From: Komagataeibacter xylinus | GTDB taxonomy: Bacteria > Pseudomonadota > Alphaproteobacteria > Acetobacterales > Acetobacteraceae | NCBI RefSeq assembly: GCF_031081985.1 | Contig: NZ_JARWSK010000009.1 | Span: 62,001-126,000 of the forward strand | Length of the DNA stretch: 64,000 bases | Direction: 5' to 3' | Part shown: positions 45,491-53,867 of the stretch, one piece after another | Position numbering within the stretch: the stretch's first letter is position 1 | Layout: the number at the start of each line of letters is the position of its first letter | Notes under the pieces: generated by a model | Database searches by the model: none | Told to the model about the DNA's origin: nothing | Seen by the model: the letters and a program-made list of their open reading frames with translations, nothing else | Made by a program: the position numbers and the translations under genes

Positions 45491-46582
45491 ATGCGGGCAG
45501 GCATCACGCCAGGGTTGGGCTTGTGGCTTTTGCTGGTCCCCGTGCCCGTGCTGGCAGCCCCCACCGCCTATCAGGTCGCGCCTGGCGCCATAGGGTGCAT
45601 GCAGGCCGCCAGCCTGCGCCGGGTGGGGGAGCTGTCCCTTTCCATGCCTGCTGCTCCTTACGCGCAGGCGCTGGCGCAACTGCATTGCCAGCGCGTTGAC
45701 GGGGCGGGAACATGGCAATTACTGGGCAGGCGCGACGACGACACCGTGGCGCGGCTGCGCCCGCTGCCCGCACGGCGGGGAAACACGCCGCTATATTTTG
45801 CCGCCAGTGCCGTCAGTGCCGTGGGTGTGGCGGGGGCCACGCCCGCAGTGCTGCCATCAGGGGTATGGCGGCTTGTGCTGGCGGGCGGCGTGGTGATGGT
45901 GCTGTGGCTTGTGCTGCGTTATGGCAGGCGATGGTGGCGGCGCAGGCGGGCGTGGCGGCTGTGCAGGCAACTGGTGCACCATCATGGCGAGGCCCTGCGC
46001 ATCCGCCGCCGGCAACTGGTGCAGTTCAACAGTTACGGGGTGGAGCGCACCACGAAATGGGAGCGCGAGCAGGCGGAATTCGTCAAGACGATCATCCAGC
46101 CTGCCCTGCGCGGCAAAAGGCTGGCGGCAACGTGGCCTGCCCTCGCCCGGCGCGTGCTGGCGCTGATTGATCAGGTGGCGCGTCAGGCCCCCTCCGGCAG
46201 TGATGCAGCGGATGGCTTTTCACCTGACATGGACCCCATCGCCTATGAGCGGTACTGCGCCGACCGCCTGCGGGCCTGTGGCTGGGATGCCCACGCCACC
46301 CCGCCGGGCGGTGACCAGGGGGCGGATGTTATTGCCGTGCATGGTCCTGTGCGGCTGGTGGTGCAGTGCAAGCTGTACCGCAACGCCGTGGGCAATGAGG
46401 CCGTGCAGCAGATTGCAGCCGCCCGCCTGCATTACCATGCGGATGTGGCGGCCGTGGTCTCGAATGCGGATTACACGATCCCGGCCCGGCAGCTTGCGCG
46501 GTCCAACAACGTGTTCCTGCTGCATCACGATGAACTGCCAGCCTTTGCCGCCCGGCTGGCGCGGGCGCGAAAGAAGGCGTGA
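45491..46582 (+). CDS. Membrane-anchored Mrr-type restriction endonuclease-domain protein
   Basis: A 363-aa protein: signal-like N-terminus (residues 1-23), a region of about 100 residues with paired Cys, a membrane helix (about 125-143), a very basic linker (RRWWRRRRAWRLCRQ), then a PD-(D/E)xK domain. The nuclease core reads GGDQGADV (Asp279) and VVQCKLY (Gln292, Lys294), the Mrr/Type IV restriction signature. The anchored design suggests that the nuclease domain faces the cytoplasm. There is no methylase or partner gene nearby. Confidence 0.82.
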   Translation: MRAGITPGLGLWLLLVPVPVLAAPTAYQVAPGAIGCMQAASLRRVGELSLSMPAAPYAQALAQLHCQRVDGAGTWQLLGRRDDDTVARLRPLPARRGNTPLYFAASAVSAVGVAGATPAVLPSGVWRLVLAGGVVMVLWLVLRYGRRWWRRRRAWRLCRQLVHHHGEALRIRRRQLVQFNSYGVERTTKWEREQAEFVKTIIQPALRGKRLAATWPALARRVLALIDQVARQAPSGSDAADGFSPDMDPIAYERYCADRLRACGWDAHATPPGGDQGADVIAVHGPVRLVVQCKLYRNAVGNEAVQQIAAARLHYHADVAAVVSNADYTIPARQLARSNNVFLLHHDELPAFAARLARARKKA

Positions 46583-46654
46583 CGGACATAGTATGTCATA
46601 ACATGACAGGTGCCTGCCCACCCGCTTGCGCGCCCCACCCTGCGGGAGAGGCGG

Positions 46655-46756
46655 TCAGTCCTTCGTGGGCTGGGAAACTGTTGAAGAAGGCCGATTACGC
46701 GTGCTCAGCCGAACTGTAATCAGCAGATGGGCGATCATACGTGCAGAGTTGCTCAT
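46655..46756 (-). CDS. Possible 33-aa micro-protein with strong ribosome site
   Basis: The ATG at 46756 is preceded by GGAGG at eight bases. The peptide starts MSNSARMIAHLLITVRLSTR. Too short for composition tests. It sits in otherwise empty DNA between the Mrr-type gene and the SMR cluster. Confidence 0.35.
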   Translation of the reverse strand: MSNSARMIAHLLITVRLSTRNRPSSTVSQPTKD

Positions 46757-46902
46757 GGATCATACCTCCTATCCTCTTCATACATGAATCGTTTCGTAAA
46801 AGCGAAGGTTTCCTGAAAAATGGCCGCATTTTATGCTGCTGTTGCGCCTCATGGCCGCCATCCCCATCTGTAGGGCGGAACAGAACAGGACAGGATCAGG
46901 GC

Positions 46903-47106
46903 TTGAGACGACATCGTGTGATGCTGGACGGGCGTGAACTCTATGCCGGCGCGCAGTGGACGCATGTGCAGCGCTTTGCCGCCGCCCTGCAGGCCAAAGG
47001 GCAGAACGCCGTGGCGATTCGCGATGAAACACCCCCGCGGCCGCGTGCGCCCCGCACCCGCCTGCGCGGCCTGCCCCCGCGCGCGACGCCGCCCGCAAGG
47101 GATTGA
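46903..47106 (+). CDS. Small basic protein upstream of SMR efflux gene
   Basis: About 67 aa from a TTG (46903) or 61 aa from ATG 46921. The N-terminal half is a plausible globular or beta-strand unit (LDGRELYAGAQWTHVQRFAAALQA); the C-terminus is Arg/Pro-rich. Its stop lies two bases before the SMR gene's GTG start, which suggests coupled expression. No family recognised. Confidence 0.45.
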   Translation: MRRHRVMLDGRELYAGAQWTHVQRFAAALQAKGQNAVAIRDETPPRPRAPRTRLRGLPPRATPPARD

Positions 47107-47108
47107 GG

Positions 47109-47441
47109 GTGGCGTACTGTTACCTGATCATCGCCATCGTGGCGGAGGTGACGGCCACGTTCTGCCTGACCCTGTCCGTTGGTTTTACACGGGTGGGGCC
47201 ATCATGCGTGACGGTGGTGGGGTATGGGGTGGCGTTTTATGCGCTGTCGCTGGCGTTGCGGGTCATTCCCACCGGCGTGGCCTATGCCATCTGGTCGGGT
47301 ATTGGCACGGTGCTCATTACACTGGTCTGCCGCGTGGTGCTGGGGCAGAAACTCGACTTGGCCGCCATTGCGGGCATGACCCTGATCGTGTGCGGCGTGC
47401 TGGTCATGAACCTGCTTTCCGGAGCAGGGCAGCACGGATGA
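47109..47441 (+). CDS. Small multidrug resistance (SMR) family efflux protein
   Basis: A 110-aa protein with four membrane helices. The first carries the essential Glu in IIAIVAEVTATFCL; the second and third contain GPSCVTVVGYGVAFYALSLAL and GVAYAIWSGIGTVLIT, close to EmrE/QacE. It would exchange cationic compounds for protons. GTG 47109 is preferred (AAGGGA six bases upstream); an in-frame TTG at 47103 is also possible. It is downstream of a small basic gene. Confidence 0.9.
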   Translation: MAYCYLIIAIVAEVTATFCLTLSVGFTRVGPSCVTVVGYGVAFYALSLALRVIPTGVAYAIWSGIGTVLITLVCRVVLGQKLDLAAIAGMTLIVCGVLVMNLLSGAGQHG

Positions 47442-47489
47442 AAAGGTCTGGCGAAGCTTTTTTCAAGCTGGATGCCGCCCATTAAAAAA

Positions 47490-47513
47490 GGCTGGCTCCG
47501 CGTGGAGCCAGCC
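47490..47513 (-). terminator. Rho-independent terminator of the Gly-rich lipoprotein gene
   Basis: GGCTGGCTCC/GGAGCCAGCC with a short loop, followed on the minus strand by a run of six T (A-run at 47484-47489). It is placed 11 bases after the stop. Confidence 0.8.
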
Positions 47514-47523
47514 CATGTCATGT

Positions 47524-47946
47524 TCAGCGGTGATGATCACCACCCCCGCCGGGACCATGACCGCCGCCACCACCCGGACCGCCGGGGCCACGCCCGCCAC
47601 CTCCCGGTCCGCCGCCGCCCCCAGGCCCGTGGCCACTCCCACCGAAGCCACCGCCATGATCGCCGCGCGGTCCGCCGCCGCCCATCGGCGGGCCACCGCC
47701 ACCACCCCGGCGCGGGCCGCCAAAGCCACCCCTGAAGCCACCGCCACGGGGACCGCGGGGACCACCGCCGCGCCCGATATATTCCGGTGCGCCACCATAA
47801 TAGTCGCCATAGCCACTGTAGTAGCCGCCGCCACCATAACCGTAGTCGCCATACCCGCCATAATAGCGGCCGGGCGGACCGTCCACGCAGGCGCTCAGGC
47901 CACTGGCCACGGCCAGTACGCAGAGGGATCGGGTCAGTTTTTTCAT
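47524..47946 (-). CDS. Glycine-rich lipoprotein
   Basis: A 140-aa protein with a lipoprotein signal (LAVASGLSAC lipobox near residue 20). The mature chain is almost only Gly, Tyr, Arg and Pro: first Tyr/Gly repeats (YGGYGDYGYGGGG), then GRGGGPRGPRGGG and Gly-Pro tracts ending in HHR. Such low-complexity chains are probably disordered and surface exposed. Other frames over this region are composition artefacts. Confidence 0.7.
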   Translation of the reverse strand: MKKLTRSLCVLAVASGLSACVDGPPGRYYGGYGDYGYGGGGYYSGYGDYYGGAPEYIGRGGGPRGPRGGGFRGGFGGPRRGGGGGPPMGGGGPRGDHGGGFGGSGHGPGGGGGPGGGGRGPGGPGGGGGHGPGGGGDHHR

Positions 47947-48091
47947 GGGGCAGCTCGTCCTTGATTGTCATTGCGGAGGCAGGGTCTGAGCCTGCGGGGC
48001 GCATATGAGTGCATTAAGGCGACTGTTCCGGTCTTTTCACGCACATGCAAGGGCGTGGGGAAACCGTGGTCCTGTTTTTTCACGCAAAGAC

Positions 48092-48140
48092 GTCTTTGGT
48101 GAAGCTTTTTTCACAACGCCGCAAAAAACGCCGTTTTTTG
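48092..48140. repeat. Degenerate A-hairpin remnant
   Basis: CTTTGGTGAAGCTTTTTTCA matches the left side of hairpin A and then diverges into a separate CGGCGTT-like AT/GC inverted repeat. It looks like an eroded copy. Confidence 0.45.
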
Positions 48141-48213
48141 CACGTCTTTCCCGCCGTGGGAAAAGGGAAAGGCCGGGGGAGAAGGCATTACCTTCCCATC
48201 CCGGCCAGCCCGC

Positions 48214-48390
48214 TTATTTCAGGCCATCGGCCTTGGCGAGTTCCTTGACGCGGCGCAGCAGCGAGGTTGCGTAGTCTTCCGCTTCCATCTTGGAACTGAA
48301 CCCCGCAATGGCGCCGGTCAGGCCACCGATGTTGATTTCAAGCGCGAATTTGCCCTGTGCGTCGGGTCCGGTCGCTACGGCTTTGCTCAT
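48214..48390 (-). CDS. Small conserved hypothetical protein
   Basis: A 58-aa soluble protein with AGGA about eight bases before the ATG. Pattern KFALEINIGGLTGAIAGFSSKMEAEDYATSLLRRV suggests a beta-beta-alpha unit. Function unknown. A much longer frame upstream is a shadow of the psiE gene. Confidence 0.55.
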   Translation of the reverse strand: MSKAVATGPDAQGKFALEINIGGLTGAIAGFSSKMEAEDYATSLLRRVKELAKADGLK

Positions 48391-48648
48391 GATGGCATCC
48401 TGTTCGTCATGTTGTGTATCAGGGACACACGCGGTGTCCGTTCCACCATAATTGGGGTGGCACAGGGCCATCATCCAGACCCGCGCCTGCATGGCAGGAT
48501 GCCGCGGCGCAATCTTGACATGGCGCCGCGCGATACAGAGGCCAGCCGCCGGTTTTGCACGGGGCGGGGTAAGCTTGTTACAAGGGTTGCCTTTCGTGGC
48601 GCGGCATGATGGCCGCCAGCGCCCTCCAGCAAGGATACCGCCCCGCAT

Positions 48649-49119
48649 ATGATGAAGCGCCTGCCCGGTTTTTTTCAGATGGCCCGCCTGTTCGACCTGT
48701 TCGAGGAGGGGGTGATGCTCATCCTGACCCTGCTGATCGTGGTGATCGCGGGCACGTCGCTTGTGCATGTGGTGGTGGCGGTGGGGCGCATGGTACTGAC
48801 CTCGGGGCTGAACCCGACAAGCCCGGAGGTGCTGCAGGGCATTTTCGGCATGTTCTTTACCGTGCTGATTGCCCTTGAGTTCAAGCATTCCATCCTGGTG
48901 CTGCCCGATGCGCAGCCGCACAGCATGATCCGCATGCGCTCGGTGCTGCTGATCGGCATGCTGGCCACGGTGCGCAAGTTCATCGTCATCGACCTCAAGG
49001 AAGTCGATGTGATGGAACTGCTGGCCCTGTCGGCGGCCGTGCTGTCACTGGGCATTGTCTACTGGCTGGTGCGCGCGCCAACACCCGGCGCCACGGCACC
49101 CACCACGCCTGAAGAGTAG
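48649..49119 (+). CDS. psiE: PsiE family protein
   Basis: A 156-aa protein with four membrane helices and the PsiE layout (phosphate-starvation-inducible E, role unknown): FDLFEEGVMLILTLLIVVI, then FTVLIALEFKHSILV and VLLIGMLATVRKFIVIDLKEVD. Two ATG codons at the start. A two-hairpin repeat follows the stop. No Pho box was confirmed upstream. Confidence 0.85.
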   Translation: MMKRLPGFFQMARLFDLFEEGVMLILTLLIVVIAGTSLVHVVVAVGRMVLTSGLNPTSPEVLQGIFGMFFTVLIALEFKHSILVLPDAQPHSMIRMRSVLLIGMLATVRKFIVIDLKEVDVMELLALSAAVLSLGIVYWLVRAPTPGATAPTTPEE

Positions 49120-49124
49120 AAGAA

Positions 49125-49210
49125 CAAAAGCTTCCCGGTGCCGCCTTTTTTCAAAAAGGCGGCGTTTTTTACGAAGCTTTTTGAAAAAAGGCTTCAACAG
49201 GAATTTTTAT
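49125..49210. repeat. Two-hairpin intergenic repeat (B then A order)
   Basis: GCCGCCTTTTTTCAAAAAGGCGGC, then GAAGCTTTTTGAAAAAAGGCTTC, framed by AAAAGCTTCCCGG and CAGGAATTTTTAT. It lies between convergent psiE and a small gene. Confidence 0.85.
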
Positions 49211-49221
49211 CTTTTCAGGTC

Positions 49222-49383
49222 TTATTTTGCGCGGGCGAGGTCGTCTTCAAGCTTTTTCATGCGCGCGGCAAGCGCATGGGCGTGCTCGGGGCGGTCCTTG
49301 AGTGCAATGGCGTGGTCGCGGCGCACCTGCTCGAGTTCACGCTCGAGGTCGGTGCTGGACGGCATGTGATGGTCTGCGGACAT
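49222..49383 (-). CDS. Small coiled-coil protein
   Basis: A 53-aa protein with GGAG nine bases before the ATG. Almost entirely a charged amphipathic helix (DLERELEQVRRDHAIAL, ARMKKLEDDLARAK), predicted to form a coiled coil. Divergent from the next small gene by only 14 bases. Role unknown. Confidence 0.5.
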   Translation of the reverse strand: MSADHHMPSSTDLERELEQVRRDHAIALKDRPEHAHALAARMKKLEDDLARAK

Positions 49384-49397
49384 ATGAAACTGGCTCC

Positions 49398-49565
49398 ATG
49401 AAAAATGTTGCTCCTGTTCATGTCGGAATGCGTTGGGGATGGCGCAACCTGTTCTTTGCGCGGATGTGGTATGCCATGGCGCATCAGTGGCTTGCAGCGC
49501 GCAGGCGTGCTGGCATGATGCGCGAAGGAATTTCAACGCGCATGAGGGAAAGGAGTAAGGGCTGA
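49398..49565 (+). CDS. Small basic protein, hypothetical
   Basis: 55 aa, rich in Arg, Met and Trp. The stop (TGA) shares a base with the next gene's ATG (TGATG), suggesting coupling. No ribosome site is seen before its own start, so it is uncertain. Confidence 0.4.
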   Translation: MKNVAPVHVGMRWGWRNLFFARMWYAMAHQWLAARRRAGMMREGISTRMRERSKG

Positions 49566-49741
49566 TGGATTTCAAGGACGGCGATATCGTGGTGGTGAAG
49601 GATAATGCCGCGGTCAGCCCCGAGCAGCGTGGCTTCAAGGGGGCCATCGTGGAAATGATAGAAAACGGGCAGGTGCGCGTTCGTAACGACAGGACCGGTA
49701 ATGATGCCTGGTTCTCGACGGGCGACCTGCGCCACGAATAG
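49565..49741 (+). CDS. Small KOW-like beta protein
   Basis: A 58-aa protein with AAGGAG upstream. FKDGDIVVVKDNAAVSPEQRG-FKGAIVEMIENGQVRVRN has the look of a short KOW/SH3-like barrel that binds RNA or protein. The family is not firmly identified. It is coupled to the preceding small gene through TGATG. Confidence 0.6.
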   Translation: MDFKDGDIVVVKDNAAVSPEQRGFKGAIVEMIENGQVRVRNDRTGNDAWFSTGDLRHE

Positions 49742-49754
49742 CGGGGGCGTGTGG

Positions 49755-49871
49755 TCAGTCCCCATCCCACAGGCGCAGAAAGGCGTATGGATAGGCCATG
49801 CAGCTCCGCATCAGATGCATCATGCGGCCAGACCAGTCGGCGGCGGGCGCGGGGGCTGTCAGTATCTGCAT
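49755..49871 (-). CDS. Possible 38-aa micro-protein
   Basis: ATG at 49871 with AAGGAG upstream. Peptide MQILTAPAPAADWSGRMMHL, then a Met/aromatic-rich end. No homologue known to me. It lies opposite, just past the KOW-like gene stop. Confidence 0.4.
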   Translation of the reverse strand: MQILTAPAPAADWSGRMMHLMRSCMAYPYAFLRLWDGD

Positions 49872-50112
49872 GGCCGTGCTCCTTGAATGCTTTTGCACAG
49901 GTGGACGGGCCAGAAGGCCAGCCGGTTATCCCTGTAACGAAATGCAAGCATGAAAGTGGCCGGGGCGGGTATCACATCTGCATGAGTAATGCGCCGTTGC
50001 CCGGCTGGCGCATTGCCGCCGCGCATGTCGGGTTTGGACGGTTGTAGTTACATGGTGATAGAAGTACGCACGCCGGCCCCGCCGGGAACCAGACAGACAG
50101 CGAAGAGATTTG

Positions 50113-50304
50113 ATGAACCGCGGCAAGATTGTAAAATGGGGGACCATCGTGTCCCTTCTGCTGATGATGGGCAGCGTGGGCGTGCTGGTGCGCGGCATGA
50201 CGGCTGATGGCATTGGCCCCATCTCATGGATGGTGGCCGAAGGGCTTGCTGGGCTTGGCCTGCTGGGGCTGGGAATCATCAACATAAGTGGCGGGCGTGA
50301 CTGA
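50113..50304 (+). CDS. Small two-helix membrane protein
   Basis: A 63-aa protein with two hydrophobic helices (VKWGTIVSLLLMMGSVGVLV and WMVAEGLAGLGLLGLGII). GAAGAG is a weak ribosome site. Function unknown. Confidence 0.5.
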   Translation: MNRGKIVKWGTIVSLLLMMGSVGVLVRGMTADGIGPISWMVAEGLAGLGLLGLGIINISGGRD

Positions 50305-50326
50305 CCGCCCGCCGGGGCCGTGGGGC

Positions 50327-50500
50327 CTAACCGCCCATGCCGGGGCCGCCTGAGCCGCCCGGTCCGTCGCTGAGCGAGTCCTGGCCGGGCGAGCCGGTCA
50401 TGCCGCCCACGCCGCCGCTCTGGTCGGGATCGGTGGGCGGATGGCCGGCCTGGCAGGCTGCCAGCCCTGCAAGAAGCAGCAGAACGGTAATTTTTTTCAT
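50327..50500 (-). CDS. Small Gly-rich lipoprotein
   Basis: A 57-aa protein with a lipoprotein signal (LLLLAGLAAC). The mature 42 residues are Gly/Pro/Ser/Asp-rich and probably disordered. Similar in style to, but distinct from, the larger Gly-rich lipoprotein at 47.5-47.9 kb. Confidence 0.6.
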   Translation of the reverse strand: MKKITVLLLLAGLAACQAGHPPTDPDQSGGVGGMTGSPGQDSLSDGPGGSGGPGMGG

Positions 50501-50582
50501 TGAGGGTTTGCGTCCTTCGATCACGATATGGCGAGGTATGTAAGGACATTGCTGCCAGAATCAAAGCCTTTCCCCCTCATCT

Positions 50583-51770
50583 TCAAGGGGCGGAGGCTGC
50601 AACGGGTTCCACGCCAAGGCGGTAGATTGTCATTTCATCATATGTCTGGCCGGGGCGGAGTGTGATCGAGGGGAAGTCCGGGTGGTTGGGACTGTCGGGA
50701 TAATGCTGGGTTTCGAGCGCTATGCCATCACCCTGCCGGTATGTGCGGCCTGAAGGCCCGGCATAGGCGCCATCAAGGGAATTGGCCGTATAGACCTGCA
50801 TGCCGGGCTGGGTGGTCAGCACCTCGAGCACCCGGCCCGATTCCGGGTCGCGTAACCGGGCCGCGGGCACCAGTGTTGCGGCCTGGGCGCGGTTGATGAC
50901 CCAGTTCTGGTCATAGCCATGGGCATGAAGCATCTGGGGCATGCTGTCGCGCAGGCGCGCGCCGATGCGCTGGGGCGTACGGAAATCAAGCGCCGTGCCC
51001 GCCACCGGGGCGATGGTGCCGAGCGGCAGCGCATTGGCATCGGTGGGCGTATAGGCATCGGCATTGAGCTGGAGCACATGGTTTTCCACCGTGCCGCTGC
51101 CCTCGCCGCTCAGGTTGAAGTAGCTGTGGTTGGTCAGGTTGACCACCGTGGGCCGGTCTGTCGTGGCGCGGTAGTGCAGTGAAAGTTCATTGCGCGTGTT
51201 GAGCGCGAACGTGACATGCGTGGTCAGCGTGCCGGGAAAGCCTTCCTGCCCGTCGGGGCTGACAAGCTTCAGGGTCACGCTGGCGGTGTCTGCCGTGTGG
51301 CCCGTAGCCTCAACGGTCCAGACCTGTTTATCAAACCCCCTGCGGCCGCCATGCAGCGCGGTCGTGCCCTCGGTGGGGGGAATATGGTAGCGCTGGCCTT
51401 CAAGCACGAAGGTAGCGTTGGTGATGCGGTTGGCCACGCGGCCCACTGTCGCCCCAAAAAACAGGCCGCCCTGTGCGCTGTCCACCGTATAGCCCGCCAG
51501 CGTGGGGAAGCCGAGCACCACGTCATCGACATGGCCGGTGCGGTCCGGCGCTTCGATGGCGGAAATGATGGCCCCATAGCTCAGCACCTGCACGCGCATG
51601 CCGTGCGCATTGCCCAGGGTGAACCGTTCCACCCGCTGCCCGTCGGGCGCGGCGCCAAATGGCGCGCGGGTCACGGTGGGCGCGGGCAGGGGCTGCGCCC
51701 CGGCTGGGGCGGGCATGAGCAGGGCCGCCACGAGCAGGGCGGCGTTCGGGCGTGAAAAAAGGGCCTGCAT
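50583..51770 (-). CDS. galM: Aldose 1-epimerase (mutarotase), exported
   Basis: A 395-aa protein with a signal peptide ending AGA (about residue 25) and the full GalM fold. Sugar-contacting residues: GATVGRVANRI, TALHGGRRGFDKQVW, catalytic His in VNLTNHSYFNLSGEG and catalytic Glu in GIALETQHYPDSPNHPDFPS. Periplasmic location fits organisms that oxidise aldoses with membrane dehydrogenases, where rapid anomer exchange helps. A single-gene unit. Confidence 0.93.
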   Translation of the reverse strand: MQALFSRPNAALLVAALLMPAPAGAQPLPAPTVTRAPFGAAPDGQRVERFTLGNAHGMRVQVLSYGAIISAIEAPDRTGHVDDVVLGFPTLAGYTVDSAQGGLFFGATVGRVANRITNATFVLEGQRYHIPPTEGTTALHGGRRGFDKQVWTVEATGHTADTASVTLKLVSPDGQEGFPGTLTTHVTFALNTRNELSLHYRATTDRPTVVNLTNHSYFNLSGEGSGTVENHVLQLNADAYTPTDANALPLGTIAPVAGTALDFRTPQRIGARLRDSMPQMLHAHGYDQNWVINRAQAATLVPAARLRDPESGRVLEVLTTQPGMQVYTANSLDGAYAGPSGRTYRQGDGIALETQHYPDSPNHPDFPSITLRPGQTYDEMTIYRLGVEPVAASAP

Positions 51771-51917
51771 GGCGGCTTCCTGTCAGCGCGAAGCGATATG
51801 CGACGTGTTTGCGGGTGGTTTGTCTTGCCGCTCCTGGCATGATCCTGCAAAACAGTCTCGTGATGTAGGGTCTGGCATGCATGGGCATCGTCCATGCAAT
51901 GCAATGAAAGGGAGACA

Positions 51918-52382
51918 ATGGGATACAGGGTAGTGTTGGCGGTGATGGCCGGAGGACTCGCCTGCGGTGGCCTGGCGGGCGGCGCGCGGGCGGCACTGGC
52001 GCAGGAACCTGCTTCCCCCGCCCCGCACGTGGCGGCGAACCTGCAGAAACTGCCGCCGTACCAGAACAAGGTGAACGAATATATCGACCTTGCCTCGGTG
52101 CAGGCGCGTGGCACCCATTCGTCGGCCACCTTCATCCAGGATTTTGACGAGGACATGATCCGCCACGGGCTGCCTTTTGCCTCGGTGCGGTTTTCCGTTG
52201 TCTATAACTGCGCGGGCGATACCTATCGCACAATGGCCTATTCCACCTGGTCGGGGCATATGGGCACCGGCCACCGCATTGCCGATGGCCCGGTGCCGCG
52301 TGGCGAAATGACGGTTGACCCCTCCCTGCGCGATGGACGTCGCATTGCCTGCGGCAAGGGAGCGCATGGCGAGGGGGAATGA
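51918..52382 (+). CDS. Surface-adhesin-E-like exported protein
   Basis: A 154-aa protein with a signal peptide (ending ALA near residue 27). The mature domain YIDLASVQARGTHSSATFIQDF, then SVRFSVVYNCAGDTYRT and RDGRRIACG resembles the protein-E/surface-adhesin family, with one likely Cys pair. GGGAGA is before the ATG. Function is uncertain. Confidence 0.65.
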   Translation: MGYRVVLAVMAGGLACGGLAGGARAALAQEPASPAPHVAANLQKLPPYQNKVNEYIDLASVQARGTHSSATFIQDFDEDMIRHGLPFASVRFSVVYNCAGDTYRTMAYSTWSGHMGTGHRIADGPVPRGEMTVDPSLRDGRRIACGKGAHGEGE

Positions 52383-52476
52383 GTTTTCACCCTGTGGATA
52401 AAACAGTAAATAATGTGGATAAACGGGTGGACGAGCCACGGGCTTACGCACCACATGGCTGAGGGAACAGATAAAA

Positions 52477-52845
52477 ATGAGCGATCAGGCGACTGTGGAC
52501 AGTCATGTGATTGACGCCGTGGCAACAGCCCTGGAAGGGGACGGGGCAACCCCCGCTCTCACCCCCGCCGCGCGCGAGCAGGCCCGCGCCTTCATGCAGC
52601 GGCTTGAACAGCAGGGGCTGAGCGTGACCTCCGCAGGTGGCGAATCCGCCCTACGCCTGATTTCAGACGGGTTTATCGACCTGTTCTCGAATGAGGACCG
52701 CAAGCTGAAATACGGCTCCCTTCTTGTGCTTTTCGTGGTGCTGGTGGTGCTTTACGTGCAGCCGCTGGTCATCCTGTTCGGCCTGCTGCTGAGCGGCGTG
52801 ATCTTTTTCATACAGGCGCTGCGGCGCGACAACGCGGCCAACTGA
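52477..52845 (+). CDS. Hypothetical protein with C-terminal membrane helices
   Basis: A 122-aa protein: acidic soluble N-terminal 75 residues, then a long hydrophobic stretch (LLVLFVVLVVLYVQPLVILFG followed by LLLSGVIFFIQAL), two helices in a hairpin. It has no known motif. Confidence 0.55.
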   Translation: MSDQATVDSHVIDAVATALEGDGATPALTPAAREQARAFMQRLEQQGLSVTSAGGESALRLISDGFIDLFSNEDRKLKYGSLLVLFVVLVVLYVQPLVILFGLLLSGVIFFIQALRRDNAAN

Positions 52846-52906
52846 CACTTCAACGGTGGTGCCGCCCGCAGGTTGCATGACTGTGCCCGCAACCGCTTTC
52901 AGATCA

Positions 52907-52939
52907 TGAAAGTTTCCGGCTGCCGCCTTTTTCCATAAA
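52907..52939. repeat. Truncated B-hairpin repeat
   Basis: GAAAGTTTCCGGCTGCCGCCTTTTTCC matches the left end and left arm of hairpin B; the right arm is lost. Confidence 0.5.
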
Positions 52940-52946
52940 GAACCGT

Positions 52947-53867
52947 TTACTGTTTCTGCTCAGGGGCCTGTCCTGTCGCGGCTGGCGCTGCGTTCTTGGC
53001 GGGCAGGATGTCATCGCTGCCACTCGAGCCTGATACGAGCTGCCACTGCCGCCGGTCATCCTGATAGCGCGAGAGGCACATGAGCAGGGCCTGATATTTT
53101 TCCAGCCGGCCCGGATCATTCACCAGCGACAGGCAGGCCCCGCGCAGGTCGCTGTCATAGCCGGTCCAGTGTGTGCTGAGCGCGGCCTGGCTTTTCTGCT
53201 CGGCGCTGACGCATTCGCCATCCGTATCGAGCATTTCCACATGGGCGCGGTCGCAGTTGGCGGCAATGTCGTATTGCGGCAGCGCCACCCTGCGTCCGCG
53301 CTGGGTGTCATAGGGGTGGTGGGCCAGTTTTTCTATGTCCAGCCCCGGCTGGGCGGGGGCTGTGGCAACGGCGGGTTCAAGCGGTGGTGGCAGGCTCTCG
53401 CCATGGGCCATCGCGTAATGGGCCAGGTCCTCAAGGGCGGGCATCGCGCCCTTGAGCGAAAACGAAATGGGATCATGCTCGAAGGGAATGAGCGCGCCGG
53501 TGCCAGCGTTTTTCAGCGCGTTGACCAGGTCGGGCACGGTATCGGGCTTGAGGTCGCCACCCGCCGTGTCCCATTTCTGGCCGGTCAGGAAGGTCTGGAG
53601 GGCTATGGTGAACTTGCCGATCATCGCCATGGCGGTTTCCACGCCCTTGGGGTTGCGGTACCTGCCATGGCGCTGGTGAAAGGCAATGCCCAGCGTGCCG
53701 CTGGCCGCGCGGTAGAACATCACATCCAGCGTGCCCTGATGCGATATGACCATGGGCTGGCCGCCGGGGCCGCTATTGGCAAAGATCCAGTCCGGATCGG
53801 CCGCGCGCGCCTGTGTTGAGGCGCAAAGGGTTCCGATTGCCAGGATGGCAGCAGGTAACAGGCGCAT
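52947..53867 (-). CDS. Secreted hypothetical protein
   Basis: A 306-aa protein with a signal peptide ending ARA (about residue 22) and GGAAGG upstream. The first 140 residues form a beta-rich unit (SHQGTLDVMFYRAASGTLGIAF); the C-terminal part has paired Cys (ANCDRAHVEMLDTDGECV, ACLSLVND, LMCLSRY). No known family. A longer frame to 54113 lacks a signal peptide and starts in AT-rich promoter DNA. Confidence 0.6.
   Translation of the reverse strand: MRLLPAAILAIGTLCASTQARAADPDWIFANSGPGGQPMVISHQGTLDVMFYRAASGTLGIAFHQRHGRYRNPKGVETAMAMIGKFTIALQTFLTGQKWDTAGGDLKPDTVPDLVNALKNAGTGALIPFEHDPISFSLKGAMPALEDLAHYAMAHGESLPPPLEPAVATAPAQPGLDIEKLAHHPYDTQRGRRVALPQYDIAANCDRAHVEMLDTDGECVSAEQKSQAALSTHWTGYDSDLRGACLSLVNDPGRLEKYQALLMCLSRYQDDRRQWQLVSGSSGSDDILPAKNAAPAATGQAPEQKQ

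Noticed and set aside
47524-47800. GCC/ACC-rich tandem tract as a possible CRISPR or satellite
   Set aside because: It is the coding sequence of Gly/Pro repeats; no regular repeat-spacer structure.
47515-47964. Ala/Thr-rich frames opposite the Gly-rich lipoprotein
   Set aside because: Low-complexity translation of a GC-biased repeat; the minus-strand frame has a proper lipobox and terminator.
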